From assembly GCA_963854835.1 (NCBI GenBank), contig OY978525.1, positions 106,896,917 through 106,960,916 of the forward strand: DNA of 64,000 nucleotides, read 5' to 3'. The notes beneath the pieces were generated by a model. It had not been told where the DNA came from. It saw only the letters and a list, made by a program, of their open reading frames with translations, and did not search any database. This stretch comes from Megamerina dolium (lineage: Eukaryota; Arthropoda; Insecta; Diptera; Megamerinidae). Positions 19,401 through 30,759 of this stretch are shown piece by piece (position 1 is the first letter of the stretch; the number at the start of each line of letters is the position of its first letter). A program made the translations under genes and the position numbers.

Positions 19401-20769
19401 GATTAATGAAGATGATTCCAATTGTGAAACAAATAATTATGATAATCACTTTGACAATGGACAAGAAACTGATGAATTATTGGATTTACTTTCACGATAT
19501 GATCTACAGATGTATTATCCTAAATTAATGGAACTACGAATTTTCGTTGATACTTTAAAATTTATAACAGAAAGTGATATACATGAATTATTTGATGCAG
19601 ATATGGGTGCTAGAATCAAATTTCGTGGTCTCATAAACGAATGCAAAAGATTACATGTAAGCGTTTTAATGAATATTGAATTGGTTTTCATGGAAATTGA
19701 AATTGATGTTTAAATATTTTTTTCTATTTTCATTTACATCTAGAACATCGAACCAGTATCATCGAGTGAATTATTGGAATTGCTGACACAACAGAATTTG
19801 CAAATGTATTTTCATAAATTGAGAGATCAAAATATTGATATCGATTGTTTTAAATTTATAACAGACTCGGATATAAAAGAGCTCTTTGATGTTGATATTG
19901 GTGGTCGAATAAAATTTCGTGGTTTCATACTAGAATGGCGAAAACTTAATGTAAGTTTGTAATCATGCTTTGGAAATGGAGATAATTTCAATAGTATCTA
20001 TTTTTTTTTTTGTAGAATATGGAACCATTGGCATCATGTTGTAGTGGTTGTTGTTGTTGCAGTTCAAAGACCAAAAATCATAATTTTTCTCACATTAGTA
20101 CAAGTATGATTCCAGTACAAAATACCATAACGACAGATGATACGCGTCGATCATCATTTGTTGTTGAGACGATATCACCAGAATATAACAACAATGCCTT
20201 AAGTCCATCTTCGTTAATGTATGACGATACGCAAGATGCTACAGATTGTACAAATAATGGATATAAATTTGTAATATATACATAAGCGAGCACAATTACA
20301 AATTGATTATATATAATTTTTCTAGAATATGGATAATTTCTTAAAGTCCGATGTTGCAAGAGAACTGCTGAGAAAATATGAAAAATATCAAACATTTCAT
20401 AATACAGAAAGGGATATTTTGATGACGTCTATTGTCAAGGAACATCTTGATAGACGTGTTTCGATGACACTTGTAACACTTGACGATATTGCTAATGAAA
20501 TTGTTAAGAAATTTACAAATGAATCCAAGGTATGAGATTTATTCAATTATGTACCAAATTTATTAACTAATGCAAATTGACATCAATTATAGGAATTCTA
20601 TTTTAGACGAATTCCAAGGATAGGTGGTAAATTATACAATAAATATCGATCCATGTTGGGAAATTATAGAAATGCTGGACTATTTTCACATCGGCTGCGA
20701 AAGCCACCAACATCAAGAACAAAATCATTAATTGAACCCGAATTAATACTATCTTATACAGAGGATTAA
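16443..20769 (+). CDS. HTH and tandem SAM-domain protein
   Basis: Six exons: 16443-16623, 19214-19656, 19744-19950, 20016-20270, 20326-20529, 20593-20769; 488 aa with consistent phases. Residues ~8-45 are a helix-turn-helix of the Tc1/psq-like recogniser type (WNQTEIANRFQVSRKVVYNI). Then come a Lys-rich stretch (nuclear-signal-like) and an Asn/Asp-rich low-complexity linker. SAM 1 is at ~141-206 and SAM 2 at ~214-276; they share LQMY, KFIT, SDI, ELFD and R-I-K-F-R-G. A Cys run (CCSGCCCC) opens exon 4. The last ~120 residues (exons 5-6, with LDDIANEIVKKF and GKLYNKYRSML) resemble a domain I associate with uncharacterised insect SAM proteins. SAM domains polymerise or bind partners; DNA binding plus oligomerisation is inferred. 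Exon 1 is joined across a 2.6-kb intron on phase and splice signals alone and is the least certain part. Confidence 0.72.
16624..19213 (+). other. Intron 1 of HTH-SAM gene (contains mariner)
   Basis: The donor is CAATAG/GTTAGT and the acceptor ACATTTAG. The rest is A+T-rich, with no exon seen. A dead mariner fills 18140-19125 in the sense direction. Confidence 0.55.
18140..19125 (+). mobile_element. Mariner-like element, decayed (family A, copy 1)
   Basis: The left end TGTAGTAAAAAGAAA and the next ~100 bp match the end of the minus-strand copy at 52.5-53.4 kb. Pieces of transposase follow in several frames: TKTVWNHL-like HTH, KWVTYDN, a WW-like WQGIIYYELLP stretch, and PYSPDLAPSDYYVF containing the last catalytic Asp. 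The N-terminal HTH is mostly deleted and there are many stops. No right terminal repeat is recognised. Confidence 0.85.
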
Positions 20770-21180
20770 TAATGTGGAACAGTTGGTGAAGCTTTGTGAA
20801 CTGTTGGTAAAAATTTCGTGGATTCTGTTACACAACACAGCACATTTTCACAGCTAACTGTGTGATATCTTTGCATCAGATGCCACGTTTTGTTTGATAT
20901 ATATGAAAATTTGTTTTGTTTTTTATTTCATAGATGGCCTTACGGTAAACGGAAACGTTTTAAAACAATTTGTTTCAATTTTGTATACGATATTAATTAG
21001 AATATATAAATAATTTCTACCTGTATTATGTTAGCGTATATTAAAAAGTAGTGTGGCAAAAAACAAACTCAGTGGATTTAATTTTCAAACACATTTTATA
21101 TTTATTTAATCAATTAATAGTACATTAATCGGAAAGTTGTTCCAATATTTCTTTATATCAACTGTAATAATCATATTTAA

Positions 21181-21186
21181 AATAAA
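21181..21186 (+). terminator. Candidate poly(A) signal, HTH-SAM gene
   Basis: AATAAA lies 411 bp after the stop at 20769. The stretch 20770-21290 is otherwise featureless A+T-rich DNA. Confidence 0.3.
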
Positions 21187-21295
21187 AATGAAAATATTTT
21201 TGGTTCCGCGAGTCTGTATTTCTTTAAAAAATTGGCCCAACACTCGCGGCTTGAATGTAACTCCGTGATTCTATTTACTAGAGGATAAAAACCGA

Positions 21296-21538
21296 AACTT
21301 TCTCAACTCTCTTAAAGAAGAGGCAAACTTTTTGGGATTAGTCACAAATAAGCTAGACTGGAAAACGAGCATTATAAACAAAGTCCCTAAAGGCATCAGC
21401 AACGTTATAGGCCTGCAAGAGAGTACTGAGCAAGAAATTTTACTGGATTTACACAGCTGCAGTCAGACCCATTTTGACGTATGGGAACCTATTTTGGTGC
21501 ACTGCTCTTCAGAACATCCACTCAAACGACAGAAATAG
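21296..21538 (+). pseudogene. Non-LTR reverse transcriptase fragment
   Basis: One frame reads EANFLGLVTNKLDWKTSI, the conserved ...YLG...D..L.W... block after the RT palm. A shifted frame then gives VRPILTYGNLFWCTALQ. Such pairs belong to the RT thumb of I/LOA/Jockey-like elements. It is frameshifted and truncated at both ends. Confidence 0.7.
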
Positions 21539-21542
21539 AAAT

Positions 21543-21830
21543 TCACTTATTTCTTTATGTGGCCATTACAACCGAAAATCGATTTAGGTCGAATCTAGCA
21601 TGCTTCGCCAGCCAACTCTTTCCTTCACCAGCTGACGCCATTTAGAGATCTGACAATGTCTCCAGTACTTCGTATTTCCACTGGATGTAAGGTTTGCCTC
21701 TTCTGCGTCGTCCACCAGCGGATTCTGAGTATAACACCTTCTTAGCTGGAGCGGTGTCGGCATACATACAGTTTATACAGCTCATAGTTGTATCTTATTC
21801 GATACTCGCCACCAACGCAAATAGGTCCAA
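21543..21830 (-). mobile_element. RTE-like non-LTR 3' end
   Basis: The minus strand matches the 3' part of the element at 62226-63180 (ATGTGGCCAT start on plus, the CTTCTGCGTCGTCC and AACACCTTCTTAGCTGGA stretches). It is diverged and broken, and inserted between plus-strand RT and RNase H pieces. Confidence 0.75.
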
Positions 21831-21835
21831 TGATC

Positions 21836-21985
21836 TAGCGTATGAATTAAATCTGATCTTCACTGAAGGTTCCAAATTAGATGGGACTGTGGGTGGAAGA
21901 ATACACTTAGATTTATTGGGAATTAATAGAATTTTCACGAGAGCTATTGGGCTCCTCTCTGATATCCAGATTGGCACATTTTAAC
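21836..21985 (+). pseudogene. RNase H fragment of a non-LTR element
   Basis: IFTEGSKLDGTVGGRI is the first strand of a retroelement RNase H (D/E-G-S-K). Only this beginning is preserved. It probably belonged with the RT piece at 21.3-21.5 kb before the RTE insertion. Confidence 0.6.
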
Positions 21986-22429
21986 ATCAAAGATTTACTG
22001 CAACAAATCTTTTGATGAGATGGCTGAGCAGTATAATCTTCACCTAATGTGAGCGACGGGTCCCAGTGATGTTCCAAGTAATTTTCATGCGGAAATCTCA
22101 TATATGGCTCTACTTTAGAACTACTTGAATTTTCAAGATTGGGTACTCCACTCAGCATCCGTTAGCTAGTAAGAGGAAGACCGACAGACGAGACAAATGA
22201 CTGGTGGACACGCTTTATCACGGTAAGACCGCGCAACAGCCAAGCTGTATTGGAATCACACATAGTGTCGTGTTAGGAGTTATTATAGTCCACGGCGTTC
22301 TTGGCACACTTGCTAGAACAATAGGGTTAGGCTTATTAACACATAAGCAGCTACGAGTGATTTTTATGGGTTACATTCACCTTAGTAAATATCAGCATCC
22401 TCCTCTTTAACAAAACCCATCTTGCTGAG
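21986..22429. other. Retroelement debris, unassigned
   Basis: Higher G+C than the gene regions, with no intact frame. It lies between plus- and minus-strand non-LTR fragments and is probably part of them. Confidence 0.4.
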
Positions 22430-24125
22430 GTTTTACCTGAAATTGCCGTGCTCAGTTATTAGTGCAGTCAACCCGCTTAGAATTAACCATCTTAGACTGA
22501 GAACTCTCCCCGATGCACTGCCTCTTGGTAGCCTCAACGAGGCCTCTGCATGTCTACAAGTGGAGAAACTCTCCCATATCGAGAGATGGCGTTTCCTTAT
22601 CCAATCTTTGATATTTGCCTTCATCTCCGCCCAGTAAAATTCAGCTTTAGATCCTTGCCTTGCCAAGGCGTATGTAGTTTCATTTTTCTCAATACCAATG
22701 TTTCCCTTCAACCCTTTCATACATAAGAGCAATCGTATTCCTATGAGCACGTCCGTTTCTGAAGTTTTTGAACACATTCGAATGTCAATTTAGAAGATAC
22801 CGTAGATTGTTGCACTTGCCTGATCACCGTCTGGTTACCGAATGTTAGCAAGATATTCTTACCTTGCATTAGATCTACTAGACTAGTAGATGGTCTAGTG
22901 CATGCATTAAGCTAAACATTTCTGCCTGATAAACCGATACATATTGTATCTGTCCAGATTCAGAGTGCATGCCAGTCCCAACTCTTTAGAGAAGATTCCA
23001 GCACCCACTCTGCCATCTATTAATGAACCATCGGCGATAATAAACATGTCATTTTCCTTTCATACATCATATATGAGGCCGTCTTCAGTGAGTGTCCTAT
23101 TTCCTGAGTGCCATGTACTAGTGAAAGGATGCTTTTGTGCCTTGTCTCCGTGTCGAAACAATAACAATTATTGGTTGTATTTAGACGTAACGCTGTTAAT
23201 GCCGCCAACTCTAACGGCAGCAGCCTCAGAAAGACTTCCAATGCTTCTACCGGGGTCGTCCTGATTGCTCTGGTAAACCCAAAACAAGCCAGTCGTCTAA
23301 CTTGGTGGTTGGTTGGTTGAAGTGGTGACTCATCCATAAGTCCAAATAGCGCAGCACGGTCACATCCAATTCGTACTGTTTAGAAACTTCAGGAGGTCGT
23401 TGATGCTTATTTCCGTTAACTCTTCGATGTTATTGAAGAGTGGTTTACCTAGGGTGTTCATTCTCTGCTTCCAAATGGCAGGGCATTTACAAAGGAAGTG
23501 GAAGACCATTTCCTTTGATTCTACTTGGTTACAATTGTGACAGAAATCGTTGTGGGACATCCCCATTTTGGTCGACTCTTCTACGATAAGCCAGAAGCCA
23601 GTAATGACTGCCGTCAGTCAAGAGACGTCTTTTCGGTTCCTCTTTATCAGTAGTGTTCTTTGTTTTGGATTGTATCTAGGCCATAGTGACATACTAGTCT
23701 TATAGTTTGTGAGACTTTTCCACCTGCAATCAGCTATTTGTAGATATTTTATATTGATAGTTCTTTTAGCCACACTCAGCGATATGAACACCGGTTCTGC
23801 AAGAGCTAGGTTATCTAACTTACTCTTCGCTGTCTTTTGGATGACCTTAGGCCACCAGACCACAGCAGCATATGTGATTAAGGACCTTTCCATCGTTTGG
23901 CAGACCCAGTGCACTGCTCTGGAAGTAATTCCCCAGATGAGACTGCACAATCTCTGAAACTAATGCAATATTCGTTTGCCTTTCTGGATCTTATCATCGA
24001 CGGGACTATTCCAAGTCAGCTTGTTATCCAGGATAATCCCTAGATACTTTACTTCCTTGGAGATGTTGTGTGTTCGATCCAAAGGAGGTCCATTGTCAGC
24101 CCTGTCCTCCCTGGTTAATTTTCAA
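22430..24125 (-). mobile_element. Rearranged non-LTR element(s) with RT, RNase H and zinc-finger end
   Basis: Read on minus from 24125 down: VKYLGIILDNKLTW (RT), then ITYAAVVWWPK and a KLDNL end at about 23800; next an RNase H tail and a C-x2-C...H...C terminus (CHNCNQ...FHFLCKCPAI, 23566-23400); then RT again (RRLACFGFTRAIRTTPVEALEV, 23290-23220) and RNase H (LARQGSKAEF, ~22660). The RT block that should follow KLDNL directly comes after the 3' end instead. Two damaged copies, or one copy with a moved segment, explain this. The RNase H points to the LOA/I-type group. No frame is intact. Confidence 0.75.
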
Positions 24126-24889
24126 CGAACGATAATACATAAATAATAAAAATCATTACTGATTCCAATAGAGCATGCAAACATTTGAATTATTTTGGAA
24201 ACAAATATTTTTGGTCGCTCATACATTCTTTTATAATGATTTCTCTGTGCATTCTCGTATGATGATGATTTCAGCGTTTAGTACAAGTAAATTTCATCGT
24301 AATTAGTTGTGTTGTTCTTGTTGTTGTTGTTATTATTGTTATAGAATATGTATTTATATGCAAAATGTGTATTGAATTATTGAATTATTATGTTTTTTTT
24401 TTCTAATTAATATTATTTTTTTTTTCTAATTACAGTGGTCATCTATTTAGAAACGATCATATCGTCTCCCTTATGCCAGAAATATGAATGCGTAAAAATG
24501 AAAATGTCGAGAAATCAAGCTTGAAAGTTTATTGCTATCGTCAATTTGGAAGATTTCATGTAATTGACATTGAAAAATGTTCAGGACAGTTTTAATCATG
24601 GTTGACCCCTTGTTGTTGTTTTATTTTATCAAAATATGGTGATTTTGTAGATACAAAATATTGAAGTAATTTTAATTTGCTTAATTTGGAATATTTCGAC
24701 CCCAATTATTTTTTAATCAATTTTTAAATACTTTAAAATGTGCGCCAATATTGTCTTACGTCCTTTGCTGTCAAACAAGTCAAATTGATAACGGTATATT
24801 TTGAAAATTTAACACTTGTGTGCATAATGTTCAGTTCAACATGCTTTTTTTTTTATCAAAATTACTGATGTCAAAACGTAATCTAACCC
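24126..24889. other. A+T-rich intergenic DNA
   Basis: Contains TTG/TTA-rich simple sequence around 24308-24345 and poly-T runs. No gene or named repeat is seen. Confidence 0.5.
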
Positions 24890-25880
24890 ATCAAAATGGC
24901 AGACACCAGGCAGATATCAAAAGAAAAACCAGCTCAAATTATTATTTTGCAAAAATTCTATCATTCAATGAGAAAAATTGCACAAATTGTGTGTGTTTCA
25001 TTGAAAAGAGTTTGCACTACCTTGACAAGATACGCTGAAATGAACTCGTTTGATGGCAGAACACGCTCTGATAGACCCAGAAAAATAACCCAACGGGATG
25101 ATTGTCTGTTACAAATGACCAGCAAACGTTCCCCATTTAAAGCTTTGCCAGATTTAAGAGCCGAGATTAATGAAACCTTATTGAATCCAATCTGCAAAAC
25201 AACGGCGGTATATCGGTTGCATAGAGCCGGTTTGTATGGTCGAGTCGCTGCCAAAAAACAATTATTGCGTCCTATAAATGTTTGAAAACAACTTAAATGG
25301 ACATGTCAATTGGTCGATGGATCAATGGAAACCAGTGTTATAGACCAATGAATCCAAATTCAAAGTTTTCGGGGGAAAAAAAAACGTAGAATGTTATGCT
25401 GTAGAAATCAGACGAACGAATCTGGATATGTTAAGCCTACAGTCAAGCTTGGAGGTGAAAGTATGATGATCTGGGCTTGTTTCTGCTATGATAGTGCAGG
25501 CGATTTGGTGAAAATCGATGGAATAATGCGGAAGGAACAGTATCACATAATACTTTAGAACAACGTTATTCTATTTGGCGTCAGTTTGATAGGTGAGGGG
25601 TACGTGTTTCACCCTGAACATGCATCCAAACTTTGAAAAACTACTACATCAAATCGGAAAAAAGACAACGGCACTCTTCAATTCATGGAATGAATACCCC
25701 ACGCGAATTTCATTAAATTTTTATGGGATGATCTTGACAGAGGTTCACGAAAACTATGGCCGACCAGCGAATCTCATATGTGAGAATATTTCCACGTCGA
25801 AAATTGGTGGAAATAATGTCGAAAGTTTATGCGACCTTCATCAAATAGACTCATTTAATATATTTACATGTTTTTTTTTA
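24890..25880 (+). mobile_element. Tc1-like transposon, decayed
   Basis: From ATG 24896 an open 129-residue stretch has an HTH region, then RSDRPRKITQRDD, LRAEINE and TAVYRLHRAGLYGRVAAKK, the standard Tc1 DNA-binding half. The catalytic half follows in broken frames (TNESKF with the first Asp position changed by decay, KPTVKLGGESMMIWACF). There are several stops and frameshifts. Terminal repeats were not identified with confidence. Confidence 0.8.
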
Positions 25881-25989
25881 CCAAAAAAAAAAAAAAAAAA
25901 TCATTTTGAAAAAAAATAATCACACATCATTTATAAAATGTTATTTTATAAAATCATGTTCAATAAAACGTTTATCGTCGAAAAAATAT

Positions 25990-26374
25990 ATAGTTTTCAA
26001 ATTTACTCAAAGTTTTGCAGGATAGTGTGTGTGTGGCCAACTCCCATTAAGCTCCGCTTTTCTTTCCATGGTCCTGAATACCATTGACACCATGAGAGTA
26101 CATTAAAGATTAATTGCTAAAAATACTCTCCATATATGTTAGCTAATTCCGGTCTCGGAATTAGGGGTTTTCTGCGAGTACCATCCTGTAGGCAACCGGA
26201 CGGGTCACAGATTACGGATAGTGAAATGCCTTTAGATATAAAGGTTAGCTGCAAATAACCAATACGCAATCCCGGACAGTTTTCAGCGGTTAGGAGGAGA
26301 CAGTTTCAGGGAGGTTATTAGGTTGCACCGAATTCCTCTTAAATCCTGAGTTCCTATGATGCAAATCGGAACCA
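25990..26374 (+). other. Probable 5' part of the next non-LTR fragment
   Basis: Higher G+C than its surroundings and continuous with the RT tail that begins at 26375, but no protein match is readable. Confidence 0.3.
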
Positions 26375-26647
26375 ATGGCCAGTTATATCAAATTACGGAA
26401 ATGTAGGTGGATAGGCCACACACTGCGAAAAGATACTACGGCGGTCTGTCTACAGGCTCTTGATTGGAACCCCCAAGGAAGTCGTAAAAGGGGTCGCCCT
26501 AAGGTCACGAGGAGGAGGACGCTACAAAAAGAAATTGACGTTTGTGGAAAATCGTGCAACGAACTAAAAATATTAGCAAAAAATAGGGCCAGATGGAAAT
26601 TCTTTATTGAGGCCCTATGCTCCAGTGGGAAATTCACGAAACGATGA
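26375..26647 (+). pseudogene. RTE/BovB-like RT C-terminal fragment
   Basis: About 90 open residues end a non-LTR polyprotein: CRWIGHTLRKD, NPQGSRKRGRPKVTRRR, then a W-containing helix. This W-x-G-H...G.R.RGRP pattern closes RTE-like and related endonuclease-RT proteins. The sequence upstream is not recognisable. Confidence 0.65.
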
Positions 26648-27001
26648 TGATATATGTTAGCTACTATTTAGATGGCCACTAATGTATATGGGCTGTATGG
26701 GTATGGCTAGGTACCTTTGTGATTGTAATAATTAATCATTTAAGTCAAGTATTTATTATTATTTCAAAACAAAACATTTTTAATGTATTTTGTTCCACGT
26801 GAGTATGGAATTTGCTTACTAAAGGAAATAATGTGAGTTGTTGAAAATCGGACGATTACCAGAAGAAATACATTTATATATTATTATCATTTTATTCTTG
26901 ATTTATTTATTTTAAATGTAATCTTCATTGACAAACCTCTTTAGTGGTAATGTGTTAACAATTTGAAAATATTTTGTACTAAATTTAACATCTTATAAAG
27001 G
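26648..27001. other. A+T-rich intergenic DNA
   Basis: No feature seen beyond the probable 3' tail of the preceding fragment. Confidence 0.4.
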
Positions 27002-28268
27002 GTTTTCCATTAGGGACATAACAAGTTTATCTATTAATAAAACACAGAAATATTTGAGATATTGAGTTCAAATTTATTGTGGATATATTGCAAGCATTAC
27101 ATTTTATGAATGAAATTCGATTTCGGTCATATGACCAACACGAGCCCGTTTACAGCGGTCGATTCTTTGGACCCAATTTTCCACCACTCTAGCACACATT
27201 TCGACCGGAATGTTGGCAATTTCGCGTTGGATGTTGTCTTTGAGCTCGTCTAAAGTTGCTGTCTTGTTGGCATAGACCAGTGACTTGATAAAGCCCCATA
27301 AAAAGAAATCCAATGGTGTTAGATCGTTGAACCATTTCTCGAGATAACACGTTCACCGAATTTGCCTTGCAATAAATCGATTGTGACGTGTGCTGTGTGG
27401 CTAGTGGCACCGTCTTGTTGAAACCACATATCGCTGATGTCAAGTTCATTCAATTCTGGCCACAAATAATCTTCCAACATATCACGATAGCGCTCTCCAT
27501 TGACGGTAACATGACGGTCGATTTCATCCACGAAAAAATACGGCCCAATCACACCTACGGCATGAAAATCGCACCAAACAGTAACTTTTTGCGGATGCAA
27601 CGGTGTCTCAAGAAGCACTTGTGGATTTGTTGCTGACCAATAACGCATATTTTGCTTATTGACAAAGCCATTGAGCCAGAAATGAGTTTCATCGCTGAAG
27701 ATGATTTTTTGACGAAATTCGTAATTTTCTTCAAGCTTCGTCAGAGCCCAATTGGAGAAGTTTCGGCTTTTCAAATTTTCAACTGGCCATAAGTTCTTGA
27801 GTCAATTTGATCTTGTAAGCATGTAGGCCAAGATCTTTTCGCAAAATACGTCACAGTATCGTTTGAGCGATTACCAATTCTTGAGAACGACATGGAATCG
27901 ACTGATTTGGCTCATTTTGAATCGATGCACTTACAGCTGCGATATTTTCTTCGTTTCGAGCGTCTTTTTGGCACCGGAACGTCCAACAATGAAGATGTGG
28001 ACTCGAATTTATCCACTATAGTACGCACAGCATGTCGGGTGGGACGATTATTACGGCCGAAAATTGGAGTAAGCGCTCTTAAAGTTGCGACCACCGACTC
28101 AGAATTTCGGTAGTAATTTTTAATAATTTCCAAATGTTGCTGGTTCGTGAACTTTACCATGATGAAAATGTTGACTTTAACTAACGTTTTGACATTGACA
28201 GTTCAATAAAAAAGTTTAAGGGTGCGTTCATATAAAGATACGAAATTGTTATGTCCCTAATGGAAAAC
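27002..28268 (-). mobile_element. Mariner-superfamily element with perfect 23-bp termini
   Basis: The ends are perfect inverted repeats (27002-27024 and 28246-28268) beginning GTTTTCCATTAGGGACATAA. TA follows the right end; the left TA is not preserved. The transposase reads leftward from 28160: an HTH starting MVKFTNQQHLEIIKNYY, then FSDETHFWLNG (first catalytic Asp), MWFQQDGATSHTA (second Asp), and LTPLDFFLWG (third Asp). About ten codons and the frame are lost between the second and third Asp near 27335, and there is a break at ~27800-27910. Allowing for the loss, the Asp spacing would be about 41, as in the rosa group first described from Ceratitis. It is not autonomous. Confidence 0.85.
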
Positions 28269-28324
28269 TATATATATTCAGTTGTAGAACTAAATACTTG
28301 AAAACCAACGAAAAAGAAAATAAA

Positions 28325-30211
28325 AAAATCTCCTTACAGTCGGCTGGGGCCGACCAAACTATACCCTGCATATGTAGATTTATATATAAAAAGTTTACTC
28401 GAATATCCAACTTTTCTTTTATTTCCACTTTTCGAGAAACAATTTTTGCATATACTACTAATTTACACCCGAAATATGGTTGACTTTGACGAAGTAAAAG
28501 GATTTTAAGATAATTCCGAGGCTTAGTATGGGAGCTATATAAAAAGTGGGCGTGGCTTACCACTTTCTAGTAAATCCAATTAATTTTTCAATGTTAATCC
28601 ACACCTTAAATTTGGTGTCCTACGTTGAATAGTTTCTAAGTTGGTGGTTAACATTTTTGTTTAATTTCCTCAACTTTGTATGGGAGCCCTAATAAGAAGT
28701 GGGCGTGGTACGCTGATTTTTTTCCAGATTATTTCCGACTACCATATTAACCTAAGTGTTAATTATGATTGTTCTAGACAGAAGGATGCAGAAGTTACAG
28801 CTATTTCAATTTAAAAGAAATTCGGTCATTTTTTATGGGGGCAACTATAAACAGTGGGGGTGGCCAGTCCATTTCAAGTGAGTCTAATTGCTCTTAAAAT
28901 ACTAATCTATATCTTAAATCTGGTTGTTTCGCGCTGAATAGTTTGCAAGTTATAATGGTTAACTTTTTTTTAATTTCCGTAACTTTGTATGGGAACCCCA
29001 AGAAAGAGTGCGCGTGGCACACCGATTTTCTGCCATATTATTACCGACTACGATATTAATTTAAGTGTCAATTATGGTTATTCTAGACAGAAGATTGCCG
29101 AAGTTACAGCTGTTTCAATATAAAATTTGTATGGGGGCTACGATAAACAGTGGACGTGGTGCGCCCATTTCAAGTGAGCCTAATTGCTCGTACAATGCTA
29201 ATCCATACCTTAAATCTCGTTGTCCTACGCTAAATATTTTGTAAGTTATGGAGCTTAAAAGTTTTAGTTTAATTCCCTTGACTTTGTATGGGAGACTCAT
29301 GAAGGAGTGGGCGTGGCCCACTGATTTTCTGCCACATTTTTGCCGACTACGATATTAATTTAAGTGTCAATTATGGTTATTCTAGACAGTAGATTGCCGA
29401 AGTTACAGCTGTTTCAATTTAAAATTTGTATGGGGGCTACAATAAACAGTGGGCGTGGTGCGCCCATTTCCTGTGAGCCTAATTGCTCGTACAATACTAA
29501 TCCACACCTTAAATCTCGTTATTCTACGCTGAATAGTTTGCAAGTTATAACCGGTAACATTTTTTTTTAATTTCCACAACTTTGTATGGGAGACCCAAAA
29601 AGGAGTGGGCGTGGCACACTGATTTTGTGCCGTATTATTTCCGACTGCCGTGTTAATCGAAGTGTCAATTATGGTTATACTGGACAGAAGATTGTAGAAG
29701 TTACAGCTGTTTCAATTTAAAAGAAGTACAGACACTTTGTATGAGAGCTACACTAAAAAGTAGGCGTGGCTCAACAACTTTTGGCGAAGTTATATAGTAG
29801 TATAATATAACTCTACTTGCAAAATATTGTTGTCCCAAGTGGTATATTATGTGAGTTATAGCAAGTTAAAGATTTCGAAAATTTCGAGGTTAGTCGCTTT
29901 GAATGCTTGGTGTTGGCGTGGTTATTGACCGATCATGCCCAATATCAATCCCCTCCGTACCCTTGGATCATAGATTACTTATGCCAAATTTCATCGAAAT
30001 AGCTCAATATTTACTCAAGTTATCGTGCGAACCAGCCAGGTGACAGACAGACGGACAGACGGACGGACGGACATCGTTAAATCGAAAATTTAATCGACGC
30101 TGATCACGAATATATATCTATGTCTATATCTCCGGAGATTCCTTCAAGTGGACACAAACATCTGACCGAAATGAATATACCTTGCATATTGCATTATGCA
30201 GGGTATAAAAA
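28325..30211 (+). repeat. GC-box repeat element, copy 1 (nine ~150-bp units)
   Basis: The element runs from AAATCTCCTTACAGTCGGCT with TATACCCTGCAT near the left end to ATGCAGGGTATAAAAA at the right, so its ends are partly inverted. The interior is about nine units of ~150 bp, each with TATGGGNGC followed by GTGGGCGTGG; two unit types alternate. Near the right end lie CAGACAGACGGACAG-type tetramer repeats. It has no coding capacity. It is probably a nonautonomous transposon. Confidence 0.8.
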
Positions 30212-30659
30212 GTCATATTGCAAAATGCGAGTAATAAATCATAAGTAATGAATTAAATACTAACATCAAAACAAAGTCAAGGTTAAACATTGTTGACGTA
30301 CCAACGTACATATGCATATGTACCTGTGTATGCATTTAATTTTGATGTTATTGATCACTTGGTACATTTTAATATATTTCAAAAGAAATATTTAGGTACG
30401 TAAATTATAGTACTCGAGCATATACAATAGAAATGAGCCGTTATATATTTATGTATTGTATATGGTGACTTTCCCACGATGCTTCATAAAATGTTTTAAA
30501 AAACATATATCGTCTATATGTTTGAATAACCATGAGGCGCGTGTATGCGTTAAGGTGACATGATAATTATCAAAGAAACGATGATGATGATGGCAAAACA
30601 ATAGACAACAAAAAATAAAAGAGTCCAATAATAAAAAGAACAATACATATTTCTAATGT
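30212..30659. other. A+T-rich intergenic DNA
   Basis: No gene or repeat recognised. Confidence 0.4.
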
Positions 30660-30759
30660 TGTGAGCCATGATATACATAGACTTGAATTTATGAAAGGAA
30701 AGGGTGTTTTATTTAAGCGTTTTTTGGGAATTAATCTTCTAACATATTGCATTTACAAT

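Noticed and set aside
28249..28563. Open frames of 60-104 codons within the GC-box repeats (also 29115-29570, 34344-34601, 35083-35352)
   Set aside because: They appear in several frames on both strands of a tandem repeat, with no domain; a by-product of repeat structure.
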